From contig CAKVDZ010000005.1 of assembly GCA_934728585.1 (NCBI GenBank), positions 27,497 through 91,496 on the forward strand: a stretch of DNA of 64,000 nt, in the 5' to 3' direction. Below are positions 1 through 9,379 of this stretch, in pieces. Origin of the DNA: an uncultured Candidatus Melainabacteria bacterium (GTDB taxonomy: Bacteria; Cyanobacteriota; Vampirovibrionia; Gastranaerophilales; Gastranaerophilaceae). Position numbers and translations under genes: made by a program. Position 1 is the stretch's first letter. Each line of letters opens with the position of its first letter. The notes beneath the pieces were generated by a model, which worked only from the letters and a program-made list of their open reading frames with translations, was not told the DNA's origin and did no database searches.

Positions 1-1383
1 ATTTTAACTCGTGAAATAACTTCTAGTTCTTCGCGTTCAAGAGTTAACGGAACTTTGGTAAATCAAGAATTTATAAAATCGCTAAAAGATTTATTTTTGG
101 ATATTCACTCTCAACACCAGACATATTCATTTTTGCAACCAAAATCACACATAGTTTTGCTAGATAATTATGCAAAAAGTGTTTATGGTGGAGATTTATC
201 TGAATATAAAACTCTATATAAAGAGTATCAAGGGTTATTGAGCGATTTAGAAACAGCAAAAAATTCAGCAAATGCAACAGAATCTCAAATTGATTTCTTA
301 AAATTTCAAATCAATGAAATTGAGCAAGCTCAAATTGAAGATGTTAATGAAGAAAACGACTTAAAACAAGAGTTGGCAGTACTTGAAAACGCTGAAAAGT
401 TGAAAGAGCTTACACAAGGTGCATATTGGGCTTTGAATGGTGATGACGGCTCTTTAATGGACGCAATTTTGCAAATTAAATCAAATATTTCTAGAGCAGT
501 TTCAATGGATAGTTCACTTGAAGATATTGAGCAGTCTGTGATTGATTTTGCAGAAAATGCCCGAGAAATTTCATCAAATTTAAGAGATTATGCTAGTTCT
601 CTATCGAGTGATGCACAACGCCTGAACGAAATTCAAGAACGTTTGTATTTATTTGACAAGTTAAAACGAAAATACGGTTCAAATTTAGAAGAAATTTTGG
701 CAACATACGACGATTTATCTAAAGAATTGAACACAATCGAGTATTCTTCTGCAAAAATTGATGAAATTCAGGAAAAAATTGATAATTTATTGCAAAATTT
801 GAACAAATTAGCTCAAAAAATTTCAGAAAATCGTAAAAATTATGCAAAAGTCCTATCATCACTAGTTGTTGATGAGTTAGAAAAATTAGAGCTTGCAAAA
901 TCCAAGTTCGAAATAAGAATTACGCAAAAAGAATTATCGCATGATGGGATTGATGATGTTGAATTTTATATTTCAACAAATGTTTCTCAAGATTTAGCTC
1001 CGTTAGCAAGTGTTGCTTCTGGCGGTGAAATTTCACGTGTAATGCTTGCTATCAAAACTATTTTTGCAAAAGCAGACGAAATTGATACAGTTATTTTTGA
1101 TGAAATTGACACGGGTATTTCGGGAAAAGCAGCTCAAAGCGTGGCTGATGAAATTTCTGAACTTGCTAAATATCGACAAATAATTTTGATTACACATCAA
1201 GCCATTATTGCGTCAAAGGCGCAAAATCATTTGTTTGTATCAAAAGAACAAACTGATAAAACTTCACTACAAATTAAAACTTTAAACGATGAAGAAAGAG
1301 TTGTTGCAATTGCAAGTTTGGCTTCTGGTGATACTTCTAAATCTGCTTTAGATTTTGCAAAATCACTACTTTCTGCTAAGTAA
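1..1383 (+). CDS. recN: DNA repair protein RecN, 3' part (5' end outside window)
   Basis: RecN is an SMC-like ATPase acting in double-strand break repair. The frame is open from base 1, and the residues before the first possible start (ILTREITSSSRSRVNG) already match RecN, so the gene begins upstream of the window. The visible part holds the long coiled coil (about residues 90-290), an SGGE signature (ASGGEISRVMLA) and the Walker B/D-loop (TVIFDEIDTGISG) followed by the ITHQ switch histidine. About 460 residues are visible against roughly 550 for the family, so the N-terminal Walker A lobe is missing. The family call is firm. Confidence 0.95.
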   Translation: MLTREITSSSSRSRVNGTLVNQEFIKSLKDLFLDIHSQHQTYSFLQPKSHIVLLDNYAKSVYGGDLSEYKTLYKEYQGLLSDLETAKNSANATESQIDFLKFQINEIEQAQIEDVNEENDLKQELAVLENAEKLKELTQGAYWALNGDDGSLMDAILQIKSNISRAVSMDSSLEDIEQSVIDFAENAREISSNLRDYASSLSSDAQRLNEIQERLYLFDKLKRKYGSNLEEILATYDDLSKELNTIEYSSAKIDEIQEKIDNLLQNLNKLAQKISENRKNYAKVLSSLVVDELEKLELAKSKFEIRITQKELSHDGIDDVEFYISTNVSQDLAPLASVASGGEISRVMLAIKTIFAKADEIDTVIFDEIDTGISGKAAQSVADEISELAKYRQIILITHQAIIASKAQNHLFVSKEQTDKTSLQIKTLNDEERVVAIASLASGDTSKSALDFAKSLLSAK

Positions 1384-1424
1384 AACGTATACTTTTTGTT
1401 AATGTATCTTACATAAAATTCGTT

Positions 1425-1436
1425 TATACTGATTTT
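1425..1436 (+). promoter_or_regulatory. Predicted leaderless promoter (-10 TATACT)
   Basis: TATACT at 1425-1430 is followed by exactly 6 bases and then the ATG at 1437. No purine-rich ribosome site lies between, so transcription should begin at or next to the A of the start codon. Confidence 0.5.
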
Positions 1437-1679
1437 ATGAAAAAGATTTTTATTATATTTGTTTTATTAATTTTTGGAAGTTCAGTATTTGCGTCTTGCG
1501 CATTAACTGGTGGTGCATGTAGTATTGAAGATATTATGCTAAAAAATAAACCAGAGGTTAAAGAAAAATCAGTAGAAGTTAAAAGTTCAACAAAAATTCT
1601 AAAACCTGCAGAAAAGCCAGTAAAAAAGCCATTATTTGCTAAAAACAAGCTTCTACAAAAACAAAAAAGCGATAGATAA
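1437..1679 (+). CDS. Small secreted Lys-rich protein, unknown function
   Basis: 80 residues. The N-terminus MKKIFIIFVLLIFGSSVFA is a clear Sec signal peptide, followed by a short Cys-containing segment (SCALTGGACS) and a Lys/Pro/Glu-rich tail with repeated KP pairs. I do not recognise a family. Two nearby Cys after the cleavage site could form a disulfide or, less likely, a lipid anchor. There is no Shine-Dalgarno sequence; a -10 hexamer sits 6 bases before the ATG, so the mRNA may be leaderless. A terminator follows the stop at once. An antisense frame over the same bases has no comparable support. Confidence 0.65.
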   Translation: MKKIFIIFVLLIFGSSVFASCALTGGACSIEDIMLKNKPEVKEKSVEVKSSTKILKPAEKPVKKPLFAKNKLLQKQKSDR

Positions 1680-1694
1680 ATCTACCGCTTTTTT
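1663..1694. terminator. Bidirectional rho-independent terminator
   Basis: Stem AGCGATAGA/TCTACCGCT (one wobble pair) with loop TAAA, flanked by an A-run on the left and a T-run on the right. It lies between convergent genes and can serve both. Confidence 0.85.
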
Positions 1695-1711
1695 GTATGA
1701 TTTTATTTTAA

Positions 1712-2611
1712 TTATGCATTTAAAACTTTTTCTAATTGTTTGTTAGCTTGAGCTTGTACTGTTGCATCTCTATCAGTTGTAGCTTCTTTTAATAGACCAG
1801 ATAAGTCTTTTTTATATTCAGGTTGGCTTACATAGCCTAATGATGCAACTGCTGCTTCTCTAACGCTTGCGTTAGGGTTTGTTTTTAATTGGTTAACAAT
1901 GCCAGCCATACCGATTAAGTCATCTACAGGAACAGTTGATTTTGCTACATCTTTAACTTCTTTAGCGTATAATTTTTGTAAAGTTGCTGTTGTAAACATA
2001 GCATATTCTTTGTTTCTGTCAGCTAATTCTTTTTCTTTACCTTGAAGTTTTGATGTATCTTTATCCATAATGTTTAATAAAGTATCAACAACCTTGTTAT
2101 CTAAAAGTTCATCGGCTCTGTCTGGAGCATAAAGAACAACTTCTGAAATAGCTTCCATAGCATCTGCTTGTTCTTCATAATCAGGGCTTGTTAAAATTGC
2201 AATTAAACCGTTTAAATCAATGCTAGTTTTCATTTGTTCTGGAGCAACGATTTCAGGTTTTTTATTAACTACTTTTTTATCTTCTGTTTTTGGAGTTTCT
2301 TTTGGAGCAACTTCAGCAACTTTTGCTGGTTGAACCATAGTTTGAGCTGCTAGTGCTTGTGAAGCTGATACTGACGGTTTTGCTGTTTCCTTTGCGTCAG
2401 CTTGTTTTGGTTCATAAACAGAAGCTTTTGGCATATCATATACTGATGGTTGTTTCTTTTCTTCAGCTTGTGGAGCTGGTTTATTTGCAACTTGAGGAGT
2501 TTGTACACCTGATGGAACAATCTCAATTTTGATTGTTGTTGGTTGCAAGAATGGATTAATCGGAAATGCTTGAACAGGTTGAATTGGATTAATCATCATA
2601 TTTGGAAACAT
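1712..2611 (-). CDS. HEAT/armadillo-like repeat protein with low-complexity N-terminus
   Basis: 299 residues from the ATG at 2611, chosen because AGAAAGG lies just upstream; a GTG six codons earlier overlaps that site. Residues 1-140 are Pro/Ala/Lys/Gln-rich and probably disordered. The rest is helical, with repeat-like units such as LIAILTSPDYEEQADAMEAI and SVREAAVASLGYV that resemble HEAT repeats. No signal peptide or membrane segment is visible, so a cytoplasmic scaffold is likely. The upstream region carries the shared GCAATT element found before four other genes here. I infer only protein binding; no specific function can be named. Confidence 0.7.
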   Translation of the reverse strand: MFPNMMINPIQPVQAFPINPFLQPTTIKIEIVPSGVQTPQVANKPAPQAEEKKQPSVYDMPKASVYEPKQADAKETAKPSVSASQALAAQTMVQPAKVAEVAPKETPKTEDKKVVNKKPEIVAPEQMKTSIDLNGLIAILTSPDYEEQADAMEAISEVVLYAPDRADELLDNKVVDTLLNIMDKDTSKLQGKEKELADRNKEYAMFTTATLQKLYAKEVKDVAKSTVPVDDLIGMAGIVNQLKTNPNASVREAAVASLGYVSQPEYKKDLSGLLKEATTDRDATVQAQANKQLEKVLNA

Positions 2612-2634
2612 ATAAACCTTTCTATACACACTAA

Positions 2635-2674
2635 CTGATACTGATAAAATGTGCGTAAAGGTTAAAAATTGCTA
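2635..2674 (-). promoter_or_regulatory. Shared GCAATT-box promoter element (gene at 1712-2611)
   Basis: On the minus strand, GCAATTTTTA (2671 downward) is followed about 12 bases later by ATTTTATCAGTATC. The box starts 60 bases before the ATG. TGTAAC and CGTAAC motifs 11 bases apart lie further upstream (about 2690-2706). Confidence 0.55.
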
Positions 2675-2690
2675 GTATTTCGACATGTTG

Positions 2691-3314
2691 TTACGAAATT
2701 GTTACAATTTTATTCTTAATGTTTATTACATCAAGGTTTCCAAATTCGAATATTTTTTCAATATTTTCAGGATTGTTTGCGCGTTCTCTCATTATTAATG
2801 CGCCAACAATAGCCTCTAATTGAGCCATAGGCATCATATTTGGAGGTATATCTTCAAATTGGTATTCTGTTTTTAGAGCATTTTGTAGAAATTTGCAGTC
2901 TGCAGGTGTTCTTTCTTTAAAATAAGAACTTAAACTTAGCTTTTGACGTGTTAAATAAAGTTCAAATCTGCAAATGTCGATACCGTTTGCAACAAGGTTT
3001 CTAAAGTATTCGCACCCTCTAGTTGAATATCTTTGAGTCCAGTTATCTCTATTTAAAAAGTGTTCGTTTGTTCTAACCATTTGATATGGTTTTGATAAAA
3101 TTCTCCATTTGCCCTCAAGCATGGAGTTATCCCAAGGTAAGGATACTGCTATGTGAGATTGTTTTAGTGATGAATAATTGTCTAAAAAGAATTGAATGTC
3201 TTTCATAGTGTATTCTTTATCTACTAAAATTATCTTGCCAAAGCTATCTAAAACAGCGATACCTGTTTCAATAGTAGAAGCCATAGACATTGAAATTCCC
3301 ACGTAATATTCCAT
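2691..3314 (-). CDS. Conserved hypothetical downstream of motB, possible RNase H/actin-like fold
   Basis: 207 residues. The start YYVGISMSMASTIETGIAVL followed by GKIILVDKEYT resembles the first beta-hairpin of RNase H/actin-like folds (for example DUF429-type proteins), but I cannot assign the family. No signal peptide or membrane segment is visible. The start codon lies two bases after the motB stop (TAG GT ATG), so translation is probably coupled to motB and the product may belong with the MotAB stator. The stop lies about 80 bases before the next gene. Confidence 0.6.
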   Translation of the reverse strand: MEYYVGISMSMASTIETGIAVLDSFGKIILVDKEYTMKDIQFFLDNYSSLKQSHIAVSLPWDNSMLEGKWRILSKPYQMVRTNEHFLNRDNWTQRYSTRGCEYFRNLVANGIDICRFELYLTRQKLSLSSYFKERTPADCKFLQNALKTEYQFEDIPPNMMPMAQLEAIVGALIMRERANNPENIEKIFEFGNLDVINIKNKIVTIS

Positions 3315-3316
3315 AC

Positions 3317-4444
3317 CTATTGACCTACCATGTCAAATTGTGCATTAATATCTTTTTGTAAAACTTTATTGTTTTTTGGAACATTTAACCAATTATCATC
3401 TTCATTCTTAGATTGGCTTTCTTTGATTGTTGATTGCTCGTATAAAGTTTTATTTTTTATTGATAAAGATTTTTGTTTATCTGTTTCTGTATCTGCATAA
3501 AAATCATTAGTAGATTTAGCTGTAGAATCTAAGTGAATAGTGTTTTCTTGATTATTAGCTTTTAGTTTGTTTAAGGCTTTAGAACCGTCTTTTATTCTTT
3601 GAATTGTAGCAATACGTTCTTTTTGGAAAGCTTCTTGCGTCTTTTTAGGCTGTTTCATAATATTGCTTGAAGCGTGCTCAAAAGATTTGAATTTATTTTT
3701 CAAGATTAAAATTTCTACACGTCTATTTTTAGTTCTTCCATCTGCAGTTTTGTTATCGGCAACAGGTCTAGTATCGCCGTAACCTACTGATGTAAAGATG
3801 TTAGGCATAAACTTAAATCTATCAATCAAGTATCTAATGATAGCACTTGAACGAGCACCTGATAATTCCCAGTTTGATGGAAACATAAAAGTATTAATAG
3901 GTTGATTATCAGTGTGCCCCTCAACTCTTATATAGTGTAGAGCAAACTTTTCACCGATTAAAACTCCAATATCGTCTAGAGTTTTCATGGCTTTATCTGT
4001 CAAAGTTGCTGATGCAGAGTAGAATAAAAAGTCATCTTTAAATGTAATTAAAAGACCTTTATCTGTAATTTGTGCGTCAACACCCTCTAAGTCGCCATTT
4101 TCTGTTAATTCATCAATGGCATCTTTTATTTCTTCAAATGATTTTTGTTCATATTTTTGGCTAATGTATTCTAACATTAACGGCGGAATAGCTGCATCTG
4201 CTGAACTTGCATCTAAAATGCTGTTGCCATTTTCATCAAGAATTGCATCAGAGCCCTCAATTAAACTAGGAGCATTAAACGCTTTTTTTATACTATCTTC
4301 TAACTTTGAAAATTCAGTTATATCAATTTGAGATAATGCATAAAGCACTACGAAAGTTGCAAACAATAAAGTGATAAAATCACCATATGATACAAGCCAT
4401 CTTTCTAAATTTTCGTGATCTTCAGGTAGTTTTTTCTTTGCCAT
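3317..4444 (-). CDS. motB: Flagellar stator protein MotB
   Basis: 375 residues from the ATG at 4444 (GGAAG upstream); a longer frame starting inside motA is less likely. Residues 14-40 form the single membrane helix with the proton-carrying Asp22 in SYGDFITLLFATFVVLYAL. A periplasmic OmpA/peptidoglycan-binding domain covers about 130-250 (EGHTDNQP, WELSGARSSAIIRYL, RTKNRRVEILI). About 115 extra Lys/Asn/Ser-rich residues follow, which most MotB proteins lack. The gene follows motA after a one-base gap. With MotA it should form the ion-driven stator; no other flagellar gene is in the window. Confidence 0.92.
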   Translation of the reverse strand: MAKKKLPEDHENLERWLVSYGDFITLLFATFVVLYALSQIDITEFSKLEDSIKKAFNAPSLIEGSDAILDENGNSILDASSADAAIPPLMLEYISQKYEQKSFEEIKDAIDELTENGDLEGVDAQITDKGLLITFKDDFLFYSASATLTDKAMKTLDDIGVLIGEKFALHYIRVEGHTDNQPINTFMFPSNWELSGARSSAIIRYLIDRFKFMPNIFTSVGYGDTRPVADNKTADGRTKNRRVEILILKNKFKSFEHASSNIMKQPKKTQEAFQKERIATIQRIKDGSKALNKLKANNQENTIHLDSTAKSTNDFYADTETDKQKSLSIKNKTLYEQSTIKESQSKNEDDNWLNVPKNNKVLQKDINAQFDMVGQ

Positions 4445-4445
4445 A

Positions 4446-5216
4446 TTATTCGATTTCTTCCTGAGTTGTTGTTCTGTCAATTACGAATGATTGAAGTTTT
4501 CTTTCAATTAACGCTGGTGATTCACCTGCTTGAATAGCTAAAACTCCCTCTAACATTAATTCTTTACCTAAGAACACTTTGCTATAATTTAATTTAATAC
4601 GAGTTCCTAAAGGAATTAATAATAAGTTTGCAGCAAACAAACCGTAAATTGTTGCTACGAATGCAACCGCAATACCTGCACCTAACGCTGACGGGTCAGA
4701 TAAGTTTTGCATTACTTGGATTAAACCCATTACGGCACCGATGATACCTAATGTTGGAGAATAACCGCCTGCTGATTCAAAAACTTTTGCTGCAGTGTGA
4801 ACTTCAATTTCTTGTTGGTTAATTTGGTTCTCCATCATACTTTGTACTAATGTAGGGTCAGCACCATCGGCAACAGCTTCCAAACCCATTGTTAAAATAG
4901 GATCGCTTGCTCCTCTTGCTTCACGTTCTAGAACAATTAAGCCCTCACGTCTAGCTTTTTGAGCAAATTTACCAATTTCTGCAATAATAGCTTGTAAATC
5001 AACTTGTGGTGGGAAGAATACATCTTTAATTAGAGATAATGCTTTCTTTAAAATTGCTGGAGGGAAGCTTAATAAAACAGCGCCACCAGTACCACCGAAT
5101 ACGATAAACGCGGCTGTTACTTGAAGCAATTGCCCTAAATTACCACCTTCTAGTGCTTGACCTACAAGGATAAAAGTTATACCGAAAAATAAACCTACTA
5201 TTGCAAAAATATCCAT
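4446..5216 (-). CDS. motA: Flagellar motor stator protein MotA
   Basis: 256 residues, the normal MotA length. Four hydrophobic segments are visible (about 2-20, 30-52, 150-172, 182-205) with a charged cytoplasmic loop between the second and third (ALSLIKDVFFPPQVDLQAI to EREARGASDPI). The pore segment YSPTLGIIGAVMGLIQVM has the Pro-Thr-Leu-Gly pattern of the family. GGAG lies seven bases before the ATG. It is the first gene of motA-motB-unknown. The product is an inner-membrane channel subunit that turns ion flow into torque. Confidence 0.93.
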   Translation of the reverse strand: MDIFAIVGLFFGITFILVGQALEGGNLGQLLQVTAAFIVFGGTGGAVLLSFPPAILKKALSLIKDVFFPPQVDLQAIIAEIGKFAQKARREGLIVLEREARGASDPILTMGLEAVADGADPTLVQSMMENQINQQEIEVHTAAKVFESAGGYSPTLGIIGAVMGLIQVMQNLSDPSALGAGIAVAFVATIYGLFAANLLLIPLGTRIKLNYSKVFLGKELMLEGVLAIQAGESPALIERKLQSFVIDRTTTQEEIE

Positions 5217-5300
5217 ATTTTACTCCATATTCTATTGCAATACTATTTAACTACATTTTTACATGCTTCGTATCATGCATATAGTTTATTTTCTTAATTA

Positions 5301-6062
5301 TTAAAGGAATTCTTCTCTAATAATTGTCATTAATTCAGGTTCTCCATCTGTTGCAAGAACTGTATGTTCAAAATGGGCAGATGGCTTTTTGTCTACAGTT
5401 TGTACCGTCCAACCGTCATTTAATGATTCAACGTCATCTCCGCCTAAGTTTAACATAGGTTCAATTGCAATAACGTAGCCAGATTTGATAACTGTTTTGT
5501 CGCCAACACTGTAATTGAATAAAAAGGGGTCTTCGTGCATTACGTGACCTACGCCATGACCACCATATTGTCTTACAATGCCTAAATGTTCGCGGTTTGC
5601 AACTGCTTCAACTGCACCAGAAATATCATCTAAAACATTTCCTGCGCGCATTTGTTTAATACCAGCAAAAAGAGATTCTTCTGTTACAGCTAACAAGTGT
5701 TTTAATTCATCTGATATTTCACCTACAGGATATGTCCAAGCGCTATCGCCGACCATTCCACCGTATGTGGCTCCAACGTCAACGCTTATGATATCGCCCT
5801 CTTTTAAAATAACATCTTTTGAGGGAATTCCATGTACGACATTTTCGTTAATAGAAGTGCAAATACTTGCAGGAAATCCGTTATAACCTAAAAATGTTGG
5901 TATAGCTCTATTTGAATGAATTACTTCCATCGCGATATCATCTAAGTCTTTTGTGCTAAGACCAGGTTTGATATTTTCTTTCATAGCTTTGTGAACAAGG
6001 GCAACGATGTGTCCTGCGTGCTTCATTCTTTTAATTTCATCTCTAGATTTTCTTTTAATCAT
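5301..6062 (-). CDS. map: Methionine aminopeptidase, type I
   Basis: 253 residues, typical of type I enzymes. It removes the initiator Met from new proteins in the cytoplasm. The metal-binding residues are in place: Asp in ISVDVGATYGG and VGDSAWT, His in GGHGVGHVMHEDP, Glu in AIEPMLNLG and HFEHTVLAT. AGGAT lies before the ATG. It sits downstream of adk on the same strand, the usual adk-map neighbourhood, but a hairpin separates the two. Confidence 0.96.
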   Translation of the reverse strand: MIKRKSRDEIKRMKHAGHIVALVHKAMKENIKPGLSTKDLDDIAMEVIHSNRAIPTFLGYNGFPASICTSINENVVHGIPSKDVILKEGDIISVDVGATYGGMVGDSAWTYPVGEISDELKHLLAVTEESLFAGIKQMRAGNVLDDISGAVEAVANREHLGIVRQYGGHGVGHVMHEDPFLFNYSVGDKTVIKSGYVIAIEPMLNLGGDDVESLNDGWTVQTVDKKPSAHFEHTVLATDGEPELMTIIREEFL

Positions 6063-6082
6063 CTTTATCCTGCTTTCATTTT

Positions 6083-6109
6083 AAAAAGGAGAGTGTTACC
6101 TCTCCTTTT
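6083..6109 (-). terminator. Hairpin terminator after adk
   Basis: Perfect 10-bp stem AAAAGGAGAG/CTCTCCTTTT with loop tgttac. On the minus strand it ends in a short T-run. It lies between adk and map and may act as a partial terminator. Confidence 0.7.
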
Positions 6110-6116
6110 GTATAAA

Positions 6117-6773
6117 TTAATCGTTTACGGCTTTTAAAAGTCTTTCCCAAACTTCATCAATTGTGCCGTTTGCATCAATTTTTCTCAAAACACCCTTGTT
6201 TTCATAATATGCTGTTAAAGGTGCTGTTTCTTTATAGTAAGTGTCAAATCTCGCTCTTGCGATTTCTTCTGTGTCATCTTTTCTTTGAGTTAATTCTTCG
6301 CCACATTTGTCACAATGAACACCATCTTTTGGAGCTTTGAACTTCATATTGTAAATTTCACCGCATTTTGGACAAGATTTTCTGTTTACAATTCTTTCGA
6401 TTAACAATTCAGTATCAATATCAAAGTATACTGCTCTAAATTCTGCATCTTGTGTATCAACTTCTTTGTTAATTTCTTCTAACATGCCAGCTTGTTCAAC
6501 GCTTCTTGGAAATCCGTCTAAAACATATCCGTTTGTACAATCTGGTTCTGCTAATCTTCGTTTGATGATAGCAGCAACAACTTCAACTGGTACTAACTGA
6601 CCTTTTGACATGTAACTTTCAGCTGTAACTCCTTCAGGAGTTTTATTTTTAACAGCTGCTCTTAATAAAGAGCCTGTGTCAACATGTGGAAAGTTCAAAT
6701 GTTCAGCTAATTTACTTGTTTGAGTACCTTTACCGCAAGCTGGAGGTCCTAAAAATATTAATTCTTTTTTCAT
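6117..6773 (-). CDS. adk: Adenylate kinase, zinc LID type
   Basis: 218 residues. It interconverts AMP, ADP and ATP. The P-loop is FLGPPACGKGTQTSKLAE, the AMP-binding part is HVDTGSLLRAAV, and DGFPRSVEQA is present. The LID holds four Cys (CPKCGEIYN and CDKCGEE), so this is the zinc-binding form typical of Gram-positive bacteria and several other phyla. AAAGGA lies before the ATG. It is close to gyrB upstream and map downstream on the same strand. Confidence 0.96.
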   Translation of the reverse strand: MKKELIFLGPPACGKGTQTSKLAEHLNFPHVDTGSLLRAAVKNKTPEGVTAESYMSKGQLVPVEVVAAIIKRRLAEPDCTNGYVLDGFPRSVEQAGMLEEINKEVDTQDAEFRAVYFDIDTELLIERIVNRKSCPKCGEIYNMKFKAPKDGVHCDKCGEELTQRKDDTEEIARARFDTYYKETAPLTAYYENKGVLRKIDANGTIDEVWERLLKAVND

Positions 6774-6802
6774 TTTGTTTTTCCTTTTATTTATAAATTG
6801 TA

Positions 6803-9271
6803 CTAAGCGTCAATGTTTGTTGCATAAACTGCGTGTTGCTGAATGAAATCACGTCTTGGCTCAACCTTGTCACCCATTAAAATATCAAATAATTGGTCAC
6901 AAAGCATAGCATCTTCAAGATTTACTTTTAATAGAGTTCTTGTTGATGGATCCATTGTTGTTTCCCAAAGTTGTTGAGGCATCATTTCACCTAAACCTTT
7001 AAATCTTTGGATTTGTAAGCCTTTTGAACCTCTGTCATCTAAGATTTTGTGTAATTGCTCAAATGATTTGATTTCGTGAGTTTCTGTATCAGTTTCAAGA
7101 AGTAATGTATCTTCTTCTTCAATTAAGTATTCACGAATTAATGGATAAGATGATTTCAAGCGTTTGTATTCGTTACTTTTTACAATACTTTGAGTAATTA
7201 ATACAAAATCATCATCAGCTAATTGCATTCTGAAGTTGTATTTAGAATTTTCAGCACTGTACTTTAATTCTAAAGAGTAATCTTTAGCTTCTGAAATGTT
7301 GTAATTTTCAGCGTGGTCTTTTAAATAGTGTTGTAAATATTCTAAATGTTCGTTCATTTTTGCTTGATCGTCAAAATCTTCAGGTTGAATATCTGCACGA
7401 ACCATACCTCTTAACATAACAGCAGGGATTCTGCCCAAAATAGGGTTGTTGTAAGAATTGTAGTATGCTGACATGTTAGAGATTAATTTTAATAATTCAT
7501 CGCCTTGTGCAGATTTTGATTTTGTTTTATCTGACAAGCAAACTGATTTGATACCTCTAGCTTTTAACATTTTATCAAGAGCTTTTTCGTCGAATAAGTA
7601 TTCACTTTGTTTACCTTGAGTAATCTTGTATAGAGGTGGTTGAGCGATATAAACATAACCTTGCTCGATTAATGGTTTACAATATCTGAAGAAGAATGTA
7701 AGCATTAATGTTCTAATGTGAGCACCGTCAACATCGGCATCGGTCATGATAATAATTTTGTGATATCTAAGTTTTTCTAAGCTAACTTCTTCTGGGTTTC
7801 TGCTGATTGTTACACCAAAAGCTTGAACCATCGATTGAATTTCGTTGTTAGCGTAAATTTTGTCTAAACGAGCTTTTTCAACGTTCAAGATTTTACCTCT
7901 TAATGGCAAAATTGCTTGGAACATTCTGTTTCTACCTTGTTTTGCAGAACCACCAGCAGAATCACCCTCTACAAGGAAAATTTCACATTTTTCTGGTTCT
8001 CTGTTTGAACAATCTGCTAATTTACCTGGTAAAGTTGAATTTTCAAGAACAGTCTTACGTCTAGTTAATTCTCTAGCTTTTCTTGCTGCTTCTCTTGCAC
8101 GTTGTGCTTGAAGTGTTTTTTCAATAATATTTCTTGCAATTTTGGGGTTGAATTCAAGCCATTCTTGGAATTTATCTCTGATAGAATCTTGAACTGCGCC
8201 CATAGCTTCTTGGCTACCTAATTTTTCTTTTGTTTGACCTTCAAATTCTGGATTTGAAAGTTTTACGCTGACAATGGCTGTTAAACCCTCACGAACGTCA
8301 TCACCAGTTAGATTTGCTTCTGAATCTTTTAAAATATTATTTTTACGTGCGTAATCATTTAAAACACGTGTAATACCATTTCTGAAACCTGTTAAGTGAG
8401 TACCACCACTGTGAGTGTTAATATTGTTTGCAAATGATAGAATACTTTCGTTGTAAGCATCTGTGTATTGCATAGCAACTTCAACTCTCATTCCATCAAC
8501 CATTTTGTCTATGTAAATTGGTTCTTCAAATAAAGGTGTTTTATTTTTATTTAAGAATAAAACATATTCTGCAATACCACCCTCATAGTGGAAAACTTGT
8601 TCTTCGTTTGTTCTTCCATCTATGAAAATGATTTTTAAACCTTTGTTCAAAAATGCCATTTCTCTTAAACGTCCAGCAACTACATCGTGGTCAACTTCAA
8701 TTGTTTCTTGGAAAATTTCTGGATCTGGCCAAAATCTTGATTTCGTACCAGTTTTATCAGTATCTCTAATTCTTTCTACTGGCGCTGATGGCTCACCACG
8801 GAAGTATTCTTGTTTGTATACTCCGCCGTTTCTTGAAACTTCAACAACCATTTTTTCTGATAATGCGTTTACTACAGAAGCACCTACACCGTGAAGACCG
8901 CCTGAAACCTTGTATCCACCGTCACCAAACTTACCACCTGCGTGAAGTACTGTGTGTACGATTTCCAATGCTGATTTGCCAGTTTCTGGTTTTATATCAA
9001 CTGGAATACCACGACCGTTATCCTCTACTGTGATACTGTGGTCAGTGTTAATTTTTACTCTGATTTCTGTACAATATCCAGCTAAAGATTCATCAATAGA
9101 GTTGTCTACAATCTCGTAAATGCAGTGGTGTAAACCTCTTTGAGAAGTTGAACCAATATACATACCAGGACGCATTCTAACTGCTTCTAAACCTTCAAGT
9201 ACACGAATGTTACTTGCATCATATCCCTGTTGTTGAGATGCTGTAGCTGAGCCACCTTGCATTTCTTCCAT
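6803..9271 (-). CDS. gyrB: DNA gyrase subunit B
   Basis: 822 residues. GyrB is the ATPase subunit of gyrase, which introduces negative supercoils. The GHKL ATP site (EIVDNSIDES, DNGRGIPVD, GGLHGVGASVVNALS) lies in the first 130 residues. The TOPRIM domain has EGDSAGGSAKQGRNR and DADVDGAHIRTL. The tail has the gyrase signature QRFKGLGEMMPQQLWETTM. The protein is about 170 residues longer than the short form because of an insert after about residue 560, as in the E. coli-type enzyme. GGGGGAAAA lies before the ATG. The 20 N-terminal Gln/Ser/Ala residues are an extension. Confidence 0.97.
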   Translation of the reverse strand: MEEMQGGSATASQQQGYDASNIRVLEGLEAVRMRPGMYIGSTSQRGLHHCIYEIVDNSIDESLAGYCTEIRVKINTDHSITVEDNGRGIPVDIKPETGKSALEIVHTVLHAGGKFGDGGYKVSGGLHGVGASVVNALSEKMVVEVSRNGGVYKQEYFRGEPSAPVERIRDTDKTGTKSRFWPDPEIFQETIEVDHDVVAGRLREMAFLNKGLKIIFIDGRTNEEQVFHYEGGIAEYVLFLNKNKTPLFEEPIYIDKMVDGMRVEVAMQYTDAYNESILSFANNINTHSGGTHLTGFRNGITRVLNDYARKNNILKDSEANLTGDDVREGLTAIVSVKLSNPEFEGQTKEKLGSQEAMGAVQDSIRDKFQEWLEFNPKIARNIIEKTLQAQRAREAARKARELTRRKTVLENSTLPGKLADCSNREPEKCEIFLVEGDSAGGSAKQGRNRMFQAILPLRGKILNVEKARLDKIYANNEIQSMVQAFGVTISRNPEEVSLEKLRYHKIIIMTDADVDGAHIRTLMLTFFFRYCKPLIEQGYVYIAQPPLYKITQGKQSEYLFDEKALDKMLKARGIKSVCLSDKTKSKSAQGDELLKLISNMSAYYNSYNNPILGRIPAVMLRGMVRADIQPEDFDDQAKMNEHLEYLQHYLKDHAENYNISEAKDYSLELKYSAENSKYNFRMQLADDDFVLITQSIVKSNEYKRLKSSYPLIREYLIEEEDTLLLETDTETHEIKSFEQLHKILDDRGSKGLQIQRFKGLGEMMPQQLWETTMDPSTRTLLKVNLEDAMLCDQLFDILMGDKVEPRRDFIQQHAVYATNIDA

Positions 9272-9379
9272 TTATTTTCCCCCAATATTATTAATTTTCT
9301 TCTTTATAATTATATTATATTACAAATTTTATTTGTTGGCATGACTTTAAGCAAAATCTTTACTAACTGTTAAGCCATT

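Noticed and set aside
1424..1648. Antisense open frame opposite the small secreted protein
   Set aside because: No ribosome site; the plus-strand frame has a signal peptide, a promoter at leaderless distance and a terminator.
9306..9332. Replication origin next to gyrB
   Set aside because: No DnaA boxes or dnaA/dnaN neighbours are visible; the AT-rich stretch is an ordinary promoter region.
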